The notes under the pieces: generated by a model
What the model was told of the DNA's origin: nothing
The model's database searches: none
Seen by the model: only the letters and a program-made list of their open reading frames with translations
Program-made: the position numbers and the translations under genes
Origin: an uncultured Acetobacteraceae bacterium
Lineage (GTDB): Bacteria > Pseudomonadota > Alphaproteobacteria > Acetobacterales > Acetobacteraceae
Direction of reading: 5' to 3'
Assembly: GCA_903877125.1 (NCBI GenBank)
Contig: CAIRCM010000216.1
Coordinates: 1 to 64,000 of the forward strand
DNA: 64,000 bases
Shown here: positions 7,950 through 16,227 of the stretch, piece by piece
Layout of the letters: each line of letters starts with the position of its first letter
Numbering within the stretch: position 1 is the stretch's first letter

Positions 7950-9125
7950 TCAAGGCAAAAGCTCCGCGCCTGTCCTGGCTTCGGCGATCCGAGCGAGGAG
8001 CGATGCGCCGATCGGCGTCACGGCGTCATTGAAATCGTACCGAGGGTTGTGCAAGGCTGGACCTTCCCCTTGCCCGAGGAACAGGAACGCCCCCGGCACG
8101 ACCGCGAGCATTTCGGCGAAATCCTCGCTTCCGCTCACCGGCTGGTCGACCACGCGCGCAAGGTCCGGTCCCACCAGATCGCGTGCGATGGCGATCGCGG
8201 CTCGGGACTCGCCCTGCCCATTCACGACGGCAGGAAACCGCGGGGTGATGATCGCCTCGGCTTCAACCCCGAACCCGGCCCCGACCGCCTGGGCGATGGT
8301 CGCAAGCCGTTCGGCGACCAGTGCTCGGGTCACCGGGTCGAAGGTTCGGATCGTCCCGCCGAGGGTGGCGACATCGGGTATCACGTTGTAGGCGGAGCCC
8401 GCGTGCAGCATGGTGACGGACACCACCGCCGTGCGCATCGGTTCGACGTTACGGCTGACGATCGTCTGCAGGGCCTGCGCGATCGCCGTCGCAGCCATGA
8501 TCGGGTCCGCTGCCTGATGCGGCATCGCGCCATGCGCCCCCCTGCCCTGGATGCGGATATCGAACTGGTCGCTCGCCGCCAATGCGACGCCGGGTTTGAC
8601 CGTGATTTCACCGAGGGGCGCGCCGGGCCAATTATGCAGCCCGTAGATTTCATCGCACGGAAAGCGACTGAACAGTCCGTCCGCGATCATTGCCCGAGCG
8701 CCACCCACCCCTTCTTCGGCGGGCTGGAAAATGAGCACGACATCTCCGGCGAACCGGCGTGTGGATGCGAGGTAACGCGCCGCGCCGAGAAGCATGGTGG
8801 TGTGACCATCGTGACCGCAACCATGGAAGGCACCCGGGTTGACCGAGGCGTGGATGGCGCCGGTCGCCTCGGTCATCGGCAGTGCGTCCATGTCCGCCCG
8901 CAGCCCGATCCGGCGGCCTGGGCGGTTGCCACGGATCACCCCGACGACTCCGGTGCCGCCCAGCCCTCGATGCACCTCGACACCCCACTCAGCCAGCCGG
9001 GCAGCGACGATGGCCGCGGTTCGATGCTCGTGAAAACCGATTTCAGGATGAGCGTGGATGTCGCGGCGGATCTTGGTCAGGTCGGCCGCGTGCGCCAGAA
9101 TTTCGGAGATCAGTTCCATGGTCAT
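7950..9125 (-). CDS. M20 family amidohydrolase (hippurate hydrolase / N-acyl amino acid hydrolase type)
   Basis: A 391-residue zinc amidohydrolase paralogous to the one at 0.9-2.0 kb. CGHDGH is at residues 103-108, the catalytic FQPAEEG Glu pair at 137-138, and HNWPG follows. The start at 9125 has GGAG 5 bases upstream; a second ATG two codons later is possible. It probably hydrolyses N-acyl or aryl-acyl amino acids. It follows the frameshifted MHS transporter on the same strand with a 17-base gap, so it may be the last gene of the glycine-riboswitch transcript, linking it to amino acid catabolism. Confidence 0.92.
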   Translation of the reverse strand: MTMELISEILAHAADLTKIRRDIHAHPEIGFHEHRTAAIVAARLAEWGVEVHRGLGGTGVVGVIRGNRPGRRIGLRADMDALPMTEATGAIHASVNPGAFHGCGHDGHTTMLLGAARYLASTRRFAGDVVLIFQPAEEGVGGARAMIADGLFSRFPCDEIYGLHNWPGAPLGEITVKPGVALAASDQFDIRIQGRGAHGAMPHQAADPIMAATAIAQALQTIVSRNVEPMRTAVVSVTMLHAGSAYNVIPDVATLGGTIRTFDPVTRALVAERLATIAQAVGAGFGVEAEAIITPRFPAVVNGQGESRAAIAIARDLVGPDLARVVDQPVSGSEDFAEMLAVVPGAFLFLGQGEGPALHNPRYDFNDAVTPIGASLLARIAEARTGAELLP

Positions 9126-9142
9126 GCAATCTCCGATTTGAT

Positions 9143-10449
9143 CTAAGCCAGCTTTTTGCCGGCCATTTCGGGGATTGCCCGCAGCGCCAGCAGTGTGGCG
9201 GCGCAGCAGCCGATGACATACCAGGCCGGGGCCATGGGGTTACCGGTCGCGGCGATCAGCCAGGTGACGATGAACTGACCGAAGCCACCGAAGATCGCCA
9301 CGCCGAGGGCATAGACCAGCGACATGCCGGTGGCACGCACGGTGGATGGGAAAATCTCGGTCAGGGTGATGATGATCGGCGCCCGCCGCCGGCGTTCAGG
9401 CTCCCGAGGACGAGGACCGTGAGCAGCACGGTGCCGAGGTCGGGTGAGGCGTTGATAAGCATGAAGGCCGGCCAGATCAGCAGGGCGATCAAACCGTAGG
9501 ACACCCCTGCGACACGTTTCCGGCCCAGGCGATCGGACAGGGCCCCGGCCATCGGCGCGGCGATCAGTGTGACGATGCCGGCGGCAATGCCCGCCAGCAA
9601 GGCCGTGGCGGGCGGCATTTTCAGTTGCCGCACGGCATAGGTCGACATGTAGATGACGATGATCGCGTTTGACGCTGTGCCGCCGACGATCAGGCCGACA
9701 CCCGCGACGATCTGGCGCCAATGATCGCGCAAGGCGACGGCGAGCGAACTGGTCTGCCGCGTCCGGGCATCGTCCTCATTCGAATGGGTTTCGCGCAGCG
9801 CTTGGCGCAGCCACAGACCGATCGGCACGATGAGCACGCCGATGAGGAACGGCAGGCGCCAGCCCCACCGTTTTACCTGATCCGGCGGCAGCATGTTGGC
9901 CACGCCCCATGCCATGCAGGCCGCGACCAGAATGGCGAGCCCCTGGCTGGCCAACTGCCAGGCGCCGAAGAATCCGCGACGGGCGGGCGGGGCGTATTCG
10001 GCCAACAGGGTGGTCGATGCGCCGACCTCCCCACCAGCGGAGAAGCCCTGGATGAGTCGGCCGAGCACGACGACGGCGGGCGCGGCGACGCCGATCGAGG
10101 CGTAGGAGGGCGCGAGTCCGATCATTGCGGTGCCCAAGGCCATCAGGAACAGTGTCAGAACGGTGGCGGGCTTGCGTCCCTTGCGATCGGCGTAGGCCCC
10201 AAGCACGACGCCACCGAGGGGGCGGAGGAAGAATCCGACGCCGTATGTGGCGAAGGAGAGCAACAATTGCCCTGTTGCGTCCTGAGCCGGAAAGAACAGA
10301 GCGCCGATGGTGCCAGCGAAAAAACTGAATATGACGAAATCGTAAAATTCGAGCGCGTTCCCGATGGTGCAGGCGGCGATGAGGCGCGCCGCACCCGGTG
10401 TGGTGACGGATGCGGGCACGATTTTGTCGTTGACGTGTGTGACGCTCAT
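9143..10449 (-). pseudogene. MFS transporter, metabolite:H+ symporter (MHS) type, frameshifted near its C-terminus
   Basis: The gene starts at ATG 10449 (MSVTHVNDKIVPASV) and encodes about 350 residues of a 12-helix MHS-type permease (ALEFYDFVIFSFFAG, then ADRKGRKPATVL, the conserved loop). Near 9379-9395, in GGC/GGG repeats, the frame is lost: one frame ends with GRRSSSP at a stop at 9361. The next frame carries the expected continuation (IIITLTEIFPSTVRATGMSL to IPEMAGKKLA) ending at 9143. The span of 1307 bases is one short of a multiple of three. It follows the dadA-like gene by about 100 bases and probably took up an amino acid or carboxylate. Either a broken gene or a base-call error. 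Confidence 0.8.
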
Positions 10450-10502
10450 TGGCTCTCGTTCTCCCCCGGCTGCGGCCGGCGATTTGTTGTTAAGCGAAAG
10501 GT

Positions 10503-10535
10503 ACGGCGAGCGACGCGGTCGCTCGCCGTTTTTTA
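10503..10535 (+). terminator. Perfect 12-bp hairpin followed by T-tract, on the strand opposite to the flanking genes
   Basis: ACGGCGAGCGAC (10503-10514), loop GCG, GTCGCTCGCCGT (10518-10529), then a run of T on the plus strand, which is a textbook intrinsic terminator. The flanking dadA-like and MHS genes are both on the minus strand, where the hairpin is preceded by A and followed by ACCTTTCG, so termination there should be weak. It could end an antisense transcript from the MHS gene or act as an RNA-stability hairpin. Confidence 0.6.
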
Positions 10536-10552
10536 TATTTTGTATTGGTATT

Positions 10553-11815
10553 TCAATGATTGATACGCTGGGTGACCAGCGCGCTGACCGCGTCCGCGGT
10601 GGCGGCCGAGAGGGTCCAGCCGAGATGACCGTGGCCGGTGTTGTAGAATACATGGGGATTACGCCCCTTCATGACCCGCGGCATCATGTTCGGCATCATC
10701 GGTCGCAGGCCGGCCCACGGCACGGCGTGGCGGGTGCTCATGCCGGGGAAATGGACGCGGCACCAAGCGATAAGGGGTGCGATCCGTTCGGCCCTTATGT
10801 CACGGTTATAGCCGTTGAATTCGGCGGTTCCGGCGACGCGAAAGCGTGTTGCACCCAACCGGCTGGTGACGATCTTGGTATTGTCGTCCAGCAGGCTGAC
10901 CCAGGGCGCCGTGGCCTGATCGGCCGGGGTTTCCAGGCTGACGGTGATGGAATAGCCCTTGACCGGATAAACGTTGATCCGGTCGCCGAGCCCGTGCGCG
11001 AGCCGGCGCGACATCACGCCGCCACAGACGACAATCTTGTCGAATTCGTTGGTTTCCAGAGGTTGATCCGACCCGTCCAATGTCGGCTCAGTGGAACGGG
11101 ACACGATCCTGACGCCACCGGGGCCGGTTTCGGTGCTGACTACATCCTGGGCGAAACGCATGGTCACGCCCAACCGCTCGCATGCCGCGGCAAGACCGGT
11201 GGTGAATTTGTGGATATCGCCGGTGAAATCGGATTCGGTATAAAATCCGCCGTGGAAATTACCCTTCAGCGCCGGTTCGATCTGGCGGATTTCCGATGGC
11301 GTAACGGGGCGGCGGTGCAGTCCACCTTTGGCCAGCAGCGCGGTTGTGCGCTCCGCCGCTTCATACTCCCGTTGGGTTTTATAGAAATGCAGGATACCGC
11401 GGTGTTGCGCATCGAAATCGATACCTTCCGCTTCGGCCATGGCTTGCAGATGGGCGCGGGCCTCGATCGCCAGCCGCGCGGTGGTGATGGTGTTTTCCTC
11501 GAATTCCGGGATCGCGCGGATGAATTCGGCCATCCAGGACAGTTTGTGCCAGGACGGTTTTGGGTTCACCAGCAGCGGGGCGCCGGGCGAGACCATCCAT
11601 TTCACGCCTTTCATGACGGTGGTCCAGCTGTTCCAGACCTCGGCGTTCGAAGCCGACAACTGTCCGCCGTTGGCGAAGGAGGTTTCCATCGCGGCATAGG
11701 GGTGGCGGTCGAAGATCGTGACCTGGCAGCCGCGTTTATGCAGCGTGTAGGCGGTTGTGATACCGGTGATACCGCCGCCGATGACGGCGATGCGTTGGTT
11801 TGACTCAGACGACAT
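10553..11815 (-). CDS. dadA: D-amino acid dehydrogenase-like FAD oxidoreductase under a glycine riboswitch
   Basis: A 420-residue flavoprotein of the DadA/glycine oxidase family. The N-terminal dinucleotide-binding motif GGGITG is at about residues 13-18 (RIAVIGGGITGITTAYTL) and the closing FAD segment is GHGHLGWTLSAATAD. Family enzymes deaminate D-amino acids, glycine or sarcosine to keto acids or glyoxylate and pass electrons to the respiratory chain. The start is set by an AGGAGG site before ATG 11815. A tandem glycine riboswitch lies immediately upstream, so glycine itself is a likely substrate or signal. An MHS transporter and an M20 hydrolase follow on the same strand. The family is clear; the substrate is inference. 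Confidence 0.88.
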   Translation of the reverse strand: MSSESNQRIAVIGGGITGITTAYTLHKRGCQVTIFDRHPYAAMETSFANGGQLSASNAEVWNSWTTVMKGVKWMVSPGAPLLVNPKPSWHKLSWMAEFIRAIPEFEENTITTARLAIEARAHLQAMAEAEGIDFDAQHRGILHFYKTQREYEAAERTTALLAKGGLHRRPVTPSEIRQIEPALKGNFHGGFYTESDFTGDIHKFTTGLAAACERLGVTMRFAQDVVSTETGPGGVRIVSRSTEPTLDGSDQPLETNEFDKIVVCGGVMSRRLAHGLGDRINVYPVKGYSITVSLETPADQATAPWVSLLDDNTKIVTSRLGATRFRVAGTAEFNGYNRDIRAERIAPLIAWCRVHFPGMSTRHAVPWAGLRPMMPNMMPRVMKGRNPHVFYNTGHGHLGWTLSAATADAVSALVTQRINH

Positions 11816-11837
11816 AAGGCCTCCTGCCCGTGCGGTG

Positions 11838-12045
11838 CACGGACGGCTGCCCCCTCTGTCATTGGCCTGAGAGTATCGCGCCCGACCCGGAATGGGTCGG
11901 ATGTTTACACCGCCGGCGGGAGCGGATGCTCCACTTTTCAGAGTTTTCACATCGTGCGGTTTGGGTACCTGAGAGTTTCCGGGGCGGTTGCTCCTTCGGT
12001 GCCGCGGCCGCCTGGGCGAACGCGACCTCTTCCGCGATTTCGATA
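11838..12045 (-). promoter_or_regulatory. Tandem glycine riboswitch upstream of the dadA-like gene
   Basis: Read on the minus strand, the leader has the hallmark core of the first aptamer: GCACCGAAGGAGCAACC, then GGAAACTCTCAGGTACC, then ACTCTGAAAAGTGGAGC. A second, shorter aptamer follows, with GATACTCTCAGGCCAATGAC and AGAGGGGGCA. The pair ends about 30 bases before the dadA-like start. Such riboswitches usually switch on glycine-degradation or transport genes when glycine is abundant. The second aptamer lacks an obvious CCGAAGG element, so its fold may be degenerate. Confidence 0.9.
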
Positions 12046-12061
12046 TGAGCATCCAGAAAGG

Positions 12062-12089
12062 ATCATATCAATATTATTTTATTGCCCAA
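12062..12089 (-). promoter_or_regulatory. Candidate promoter of the riboswitch/dadA-like transcript
   Basis: On the minus strand TTGGGC (12089-12084) and TATGAT (12067-12062) are spaced by 16 bases. The -10 matches the sigma-70 consensus at five of six positions; the -35 is weak. It lies in an AT-rich stretch just upstream of the riboswitch, with transcription expected to start near 12055. The same spacer must carry the promoter of the divergent marR-type gene. Confidence 0.4.
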
Positions 12090-12205
12090 CAGTGTGTTTT
12101 ATCACCGGCGCGCGGCAGCCATTCGCCGGCCGGTCTGGCGTTCATTGGATCATGCGACTATCTCTTCGTGCAATAGGTTCGAACCTCACAGGTCCGGGGA
12201 GCGTC

Positions 12206-12712
12206 ATGCCGGTTCCAAGCCTCACGTACCAATTGGCCGCGATCGCCGGGGACGCGATCGGCGCCGCCGAGCGGCTGTTCGTCGAACGGTTTGACCTGAC
12301 GATCCACGAACTGCGGGTGCTGCGTCTGATCGGGGACAATCCGGGCACGACGTTCACCTGGCTGACCTCCGCCACCAAGATCGAGCGATCGGCGACGTCG
12401 CGGATTCTGGCTCGGCTGATCAAGGCAGGCTTTGTCCGGCGGGAGATCGATGCCCTGGACGCGCGGCAATTCAAACTGCGGATCACCGCGAAGGGCCGCA
12501 ACGTGCGGGCGAAAGCGGATCCGCTGACGGAGGCGTTGGAAGCGCTGATACTGTCCTGCCTGGATGAGGGCGAGCGTATCCGCTTGACGCGAAGTTTGAA
12601 CCGGATTTCAGACTGGCTGAATACCGGATTTCCCACCGAGCTCGCCAAGCGTTACCGGGAACTGCGACCGGACGCGGTTCGGCCGCCGCGCACCGTGGCC
12701 GGAAAGGCGTAG
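12206..12712 (+). CDS. MarR family transcriptional regulator
   Basis: A 168-residue winged-helix regulator. A helix-turn-helix is visible around residues 45-75 (TFTWLTSATKIERSATSRILARLIKAGFV), followed by the wing (RREIDALDARQFKLRITAKGRN) and C-terminal dimerisation helices. The start at 12206 follows a good GGGGAG site; the frame is open further upstream into the riboswitch region, but that part is not protein-like. It is divergent from the dadA-like gene and 6 bases before the PF03458 gene, so it probably controls one or both. MarR proteins are usually ligand-relieved repressors; the ligand is unknown, with glycine or a derivative plausible from context. Confidence 0.88.
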   Translation: MPVPSLTYQLAAIAGDAIGAAERLFVERFDLTIHELRVLRLIGDNPGTTFTWLTSATKIERSATSRILARLIKAGFVRREIDALDARQFKLRITAKGRNVRAKADPLTEALEALILSCLDEGERIRLTRSLNRISDWLNTGFPTELAKRYRELRPDAVRPPRTVAGKA

Positions 12713-12718
12713 GCGCAG

Positions 12719-13318
12719 ATGTTTTGGCTGGACCTCGTCGGGACGTTCGTATTCGCGCTGAGCGGCGGCTTGTGTGGCGTGCAGAAGCGGCTCGATCCGT
12801 TTGGGGTCGTGGTACTTGCGTTCGCGGCCGCGATTTCCGGCGGGCTGCTGCGCGACGTTCTGATCGGCGCGGTTCCGCCGGCAGCATTGGCGACGTGGTA
12901 TTACCTTGCGGTCTCCGCTGTGGCGGCGGGGGCGTGTTACTTCGCACACGGCACGATCCAGCGGCTGGCGACGCTGATCGCCGTTTCGGACGCGATCGGT
13001 CTTGGCCTGTTCGCCGTCGTGGGGGCGCGCAAGGCTTTGAATGCCGGATTATCGCCGGTCATGGCCGCGGTGCTTGGCATGCTGACGGCGATTGGCGGGG
13101 GCATCGCGCGCGACATCCTGATCAACCGGACACCGATGATATTCCGTGGGGAGATTTATGCGCTTGCCGCCCTGGCGGGCGCCTGCATCGTGACGTTCGG
13201 CGCGGCCGCCGACATCCCCGATGCCATAACCGCGCCGATGGGGGCGTTCCTGGCGATCAGTCTACGTCTGGTGGCGATGCGGCAGGGCTGGAGTCTGCCA
13301 CGGGCTCGACCCCGGTGA
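12719..13318 (+). CDS. TRIC/UPF0126-type membrane protein, predicted glycine transporter family (PF03458)
   Basis: A 199-residue membrane protein with two homologous three-helix halves, each with a Gly-rich motif followed by RD: ISGGLLRDVLIG (about residues 39-50) and IGGGIARDILIN (about 122-133). This is the pattern of the YicG/YadS family (PF03458), named as glycine transporters because members often follow glycine riboswitches. It is 6 bases from the MarR gene and beside a glycine-riboswitch operon, which supports glycine movement across the inner membrane. A general cation-channel role, as in animal TRIC proteins, is an alternative. Confidence 0.88.
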   Translation: MFWLDLVGTFVFALSGGLCGVQKRLDPFGVVVLAFAAAISGGLLRDVLIGAVPPAALATWYYLAVSAVAAGACYFAHGTIQRLATLIAVSDAIGLGLFAVVGARKALNAGLSPVMAAVLGMLTAIGGGIARDILINRTPMIFRGEIYALAALAGACIVTFGAAADIPDAITAPMGAFLAISLRLVAMRQGWSLPRARPR

Positions 13319-13345
13319 TTTCATCCGGGGCCGTGGTGCGATGGT

Positions 13346-13594
13346 TTACCCCCCGGTTTTGACGACGATCATCTTCGCCAGATCGCCCACGCTGAGCAGA
13401 CTATCGAGCTCGCGGGTGTTGAACTTGATGTTCCACTTCTCTTCGCTGGCCATGATGATTTCGATCTGTTTGAACGAATCCCAGCCCTGCACCTGTTTCG
13501 CGGTGAGGTCCGGCGTCAGCGCGATATCGTCGCGCATGAACACGTCGTGGAAGACTTCCGTCAATTCCTTGTAAACGGTTGCTTCGTTCGCCAT
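13346..13594 (-). CDS. Acyl carrier protein, partner of the FkbH-like protein
   Basis: An 82-residue discrete carrier protein. The phosphopantetheine attachment site is Ser40 in GWDSFKQIEI, followed by helices typical of ACPs (NTRELDSLLSVGDLAKMI). It is not the fatty-acid ACP (it lacks the DSLD site). It sits 4 bases downstream of the fkbH-like gene on the same transcript. FkbH proteins load a glyceryl group from 1,3-bisphosphoglycerate onto such ACPs, so this is the likely acceptor. The final product may be a polysaccharide, given the phosphomannomutase and GalU genes upstream. Confidence 0.9.
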   Translation of the reverse strand: MANEATVYKELTEVFHDVFMRDDIALTPDLTAKQVQGWDSFKQIEIIMASEEKWNIKFNTRELDSLLSVGDLAKMIVVKTGG

Positions 13595-13598
13595 CGTT

Positions 13599-15497
13599 TC
13601 AGCCTTCAGTTACGTGAATGAATGTTTCGGCTGGCGTAAATTCGGCCAGATCCAGCAGGTTGCGGCTGCCGCCGCCATCGTTGACGGCGGCGACGGTGAA
13701 TCCCAGTTTCGCGTAATGATCTTTGACCATGCCGTTCTTTTTTGTCGGGATATATTCGCCCACGAGGCGTTTTGCTCCGAGTTTCTTGGCCTGTTCGGCG
13801 ATCAGGTTCAGGGTGGTCGGCTCGACTTGACGACCGAGCACGCGGCAGCTCATGAGCCAGGTGTCGATAAGGAGGTCTTTTTGCTCCAGCAATCGTCCGA
13901 TGATGATGGCGATGACGCCGTTGTCGCCGAAGCGGTCCAAAAGCCGCAGTTGCAGACCGAAGGCATCGGGGTCGGCCATGACAGCGAGGATATCTTCGTC
14001 GGTATAGCGGCGGGTGGTCAGATTGAACTGGTTGGATTTGTTGATGAGCTGGACGATACGCTGCAATCCGACGCGGTCGAAAGGCTTGGCGATCAGGTTC
14101 ATTTCGAGGCCACGCAGGTAGGCCGGCAGGTCGGTGGCGGAGGCCTTCAGGGCGTCGCGGGCCTTGTTGCCCTGATATTGGCTGGTGCGTTCGCGGTCTT
14201 CGTCGGTGACGGACAGGCCCTCGAAATAGCCGGCGTCGGACAGGGCGATGGGGTAGCCGACGGGATCGTCGGACACCTCGGGCACCGCGACCATCGGCAG
14301 TTCCTGGCGGACGAGATTTCGCTCGAAAGGGTTGTCGTCGATGAAGACCAGGGAATCGAGGCCGATATTCAACTCTTCGGCGATGGATCGGATATTGCCG
14401 GCCTTATCGGACCAGTTGGCGACGAAGCTGGCGATGTCGCCGCGCTTGAGCACCATGTCCGGGTGTTTCTCAAACGGTTCGACGGCGTTGACCTCGTCGT
14501 TCTTGGAGCAGACAGCGAGGATGATGCCGCGGCGTGTGAGTTCGCGGCAGTAGTCCTGGAAGGCGGTGTAGGCCTCGCCCAGCGCGCTGCCCTGGCCGAT
14601 CGCGATGCCTTCCATCCCGTCATCGCCGATCACACCACCCCAGACGGTATTGTCGAGATCGAGCACCAGACATTTGAAGGACCGGCCCTGCTTGGCAGCG
14701 AGCCAGCGGCCGACGAGATCGCCGTAGAGGGGGGCCGCGGTGGGCGATACCTCCTGCTTGGAACGATGCCAGAGACCGCTGTCGTGCCAGGCCAGAACGC
14801 CGTCGCGGGCGGCGCGGTCGTCGACGCTGAGGATGTCCACGCCCTCGGCCTCGGCCATCGGGCGGAGGGCTTCGTTCAGGCGGGCGAGATACCGTGCGCG
14901 GGAACCGGGCAGCCGGTGTTCGTTCAGGCCGAGGACGGGCAGATGCACCGGCAGGGCGGCCTGCTGAAGGATCGGGCATTTGAAGGCGTCGCGCGCCAAT
15001 TTCCAGGTTTCCCGGAGGTGGGATTTGGTTTCGGCCAAAGCGGCGTCGGCGGTGGCGTCGTCCATGCCGGCGGTCACGCCGGCGGTGAGGTGGTGGGCAT
15101 CGAGGGCCAGCAGGATCCCCGTTGGTTTGAAGGCGTGCAGGCCGGATTCAGGATCGGAGAGTTCCTGTAGGTATTGGCCGTAATCGGCTTCGTAGGTATC
15201 GATCCAGATGCCGCGACGCAGGCCAGCAACGCGGATGGCTGGCAGCAGGTGGGCCACGGTGCTCGACCCCAGGACGGCGAGACGTACGGACTTGGTTGCC
15301 AGGGTGGCCGGAGCTTGCGGGAAGACGCGACGGGTGGCTTCGTCCAACGCATTGGTCAGGACAAAGTTGATGCGGCCGTTCGCGAGGGCGACGGCTTCGT
15401 CCCAGGCTTTGGCGGGATCGGCGGCGAGCGCACGCAGGCGGGGGCGCCAGTCGGGTATAGTTGGCAGCCAATGGAGGTCAGTCATTTTCTCTGTCAT
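13599..15497 (-). CDS. FkbH-like HAD-superfamily protein (glyceryl-ACP synthase type)
   Basis: A 632-residue protein with three parts. The N-terminal region (about 70-270) resembles the SGNH-like domain of FkbH proteins (RLAVLGSSTVAHLLPAI; ACDS-like WHDSGLWH). A HAD domain starts at DLDNTVWGG (Asp280 and Asp282, catalytic), with SKND and IDDNPFERN later. The C-terminal acetyltransferase-like domain ends near ETFIHV. FkbH enzymes make glyceryl-S-ACP for polyketide extenders or surface glycans. A second ATG at 15485 is an alternative start. It is coupled to the ACP gene downstream and lies in a run of sugar-activation genes, so an extracellular polysaccharide is more likely than a polyketide. 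Confidence 0.9.
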   Translation of the reverse strand: MTEKMTDLHWLPTIPDWRPRLRALAADPAKAWDEAVALANGRINFVLTNALDEATRRVFPQAPATLATKSVRLAVLGSSTVAHLLPAIRVAGLRRGIWIDTYEADYGQYLQELSDPESGLHAFKPTGILLALDAHHLTAGVTAGMDDATADAALAETKSHLRETWKLARDAFKCPILQQAALPVHLPVLGLNEHRLPGSRARYLARLNEALRPMAEAEGVDILSVDDRAARDGVLAWHDSGLWHRSKQEVSPTAAPLYGDLVGRWLAAKQGRSFKCLVLDLDNTVWGGVIGDDGMEGIAIGQGSALGEAYTAFQDYCRELTRRGIILAVCSKNDEVNAVEPFEKHPDMVLKRGDIASFVANWSDKAGNIRSIAEELNIGLDSLVFIDDNPFERNLVRQELPMVAVPEVSDDPVGYPIALSDAGYFEGLSVTDEDRERTSQYQGNKARDALKASATDLPAYLRGLEMNLIAKPFDRVGLQRIVQLINKSNQFNLTTRRYTDEDILAVMADPDAFGLQLRLLDRFGDNGVIAIIIGRLLEQKDLLIDTWLMSCRVLGRQVEPTTLNLIAEQAKKLGAKRLVGEYIPTKKNGMVKDHYAKLGFTVAAVNDGGGSRNLLDLAEFTPAETFIHVTEG

Positions 15498-15572
15498 TCC
15501 CTTGGCATCGAGAGTTACGCGGCCGGTATAGCGGTCGTTGCCGGTGCCATCAACGACGATGCCCTCCCGCGC

Positions 15573-16145
15573 TCACCCGAGGATGCGGTGCAATGCCAGC
15601 GCGATGTCCGGGGCTCCGGCGAGCGTGACCGTGTCGTCGGGCCCATAGGTCTCGACCGTCAGGTAGCGCTCTCCGGCGGGCGCCCGGTGAACATCCAGCG
15701 CCCGCTGGCGCAGATCGACGATCCAGACCTCCGCGATACCGGCCCGGGCGTAAAGCGGCAGCTTCACGCCGCGGTCGTAGCGGAGGGAACTGTCCGCGAC
15801 TTCGATCACAAGCAGGGTGTCCGAGGGGCCGGGTCGTTCGCCGGTGGCGTAGAAGTCGGCACGCGGGCGGAAGACGGCGAAATCCGGCTGAGGCTCGCTG
15901 AAGCGGTTCAGCCGGACGGGGTTCTGCACCGATACGATTGCCGCCTCGCCGAAGGCCAGGACAAGCGTTTGGGTCAACTTGTTCACGGTCGCGGCGTGGT
16001 CTTGCCCGATCGGTGCCATGTCGATCAGTTCTCCGTCGATCAGTTCCACGCGATCGCCCTCACCGAGGATTCCGGCTTCGCCCATGCGGTGATAGTCGTC
16101 CACGTTCAGCTTGTGTCGTGTGGGCGCGATGAGCGTGTCATCCAT
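15573..16145 (-). CDS. Uma2 family endonuclease (DUF820)
   Basis: A 190-residue protein of the Uma2/DUF820 PD-(D/E)XK-like fold. Conserved features are the N-terminal EGDRVELIDGELIDMAPIG, the central QPDFAVFRP with catalytic Asp, and LLVIEVADSSLRYDRGVKLPLYA (ExxD...K). The start is ATG 16145, with a GGGAGAG site; an extra ten codons upstream are also open. These proteins are abundant in cyanobacteria and some alphaproteobacteria; their nuclease role is predicted, not generally shown. It lies between fkbH-like and phosphomannomutase genes on the same strand, but its function probably has nothing to do with them. Confidence 0.85.
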   Translation of the reverse strand: MDDTLIAPTRHKLNVDDYHRMGEAGILGEGDRVELIDGELIDMAPIGQDHAATVNKLTQTLVLAFGEAAIVSVQNPVRLNRFSEPQPDFAVFRPRADFYATGERPGPSDTLLVIEVADSSLRYDRGVKLPLYARAGIAEVWIVDLRQRALDVHRAPAGERYLTVETYGPDDTVTLAGAPDIALALHRILG

Positions 16146-16227
16146 GATGCGATCTCTCCCGGGGATCGAGGGCACCCGATCATAACTCGTCGCCGGCCCG
16201 ATTGGAATCTGTCGGATCGCCGGTAGG

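Noticed and set aside
13614-15170. Long open frame on the plus strand opposite the fkbH-like gene
   Set aside because: Composition is Gly/Val/Glu-rich with no family motif, and it mirrors a clear FkbH protein; a GC-rich antisense artefact.
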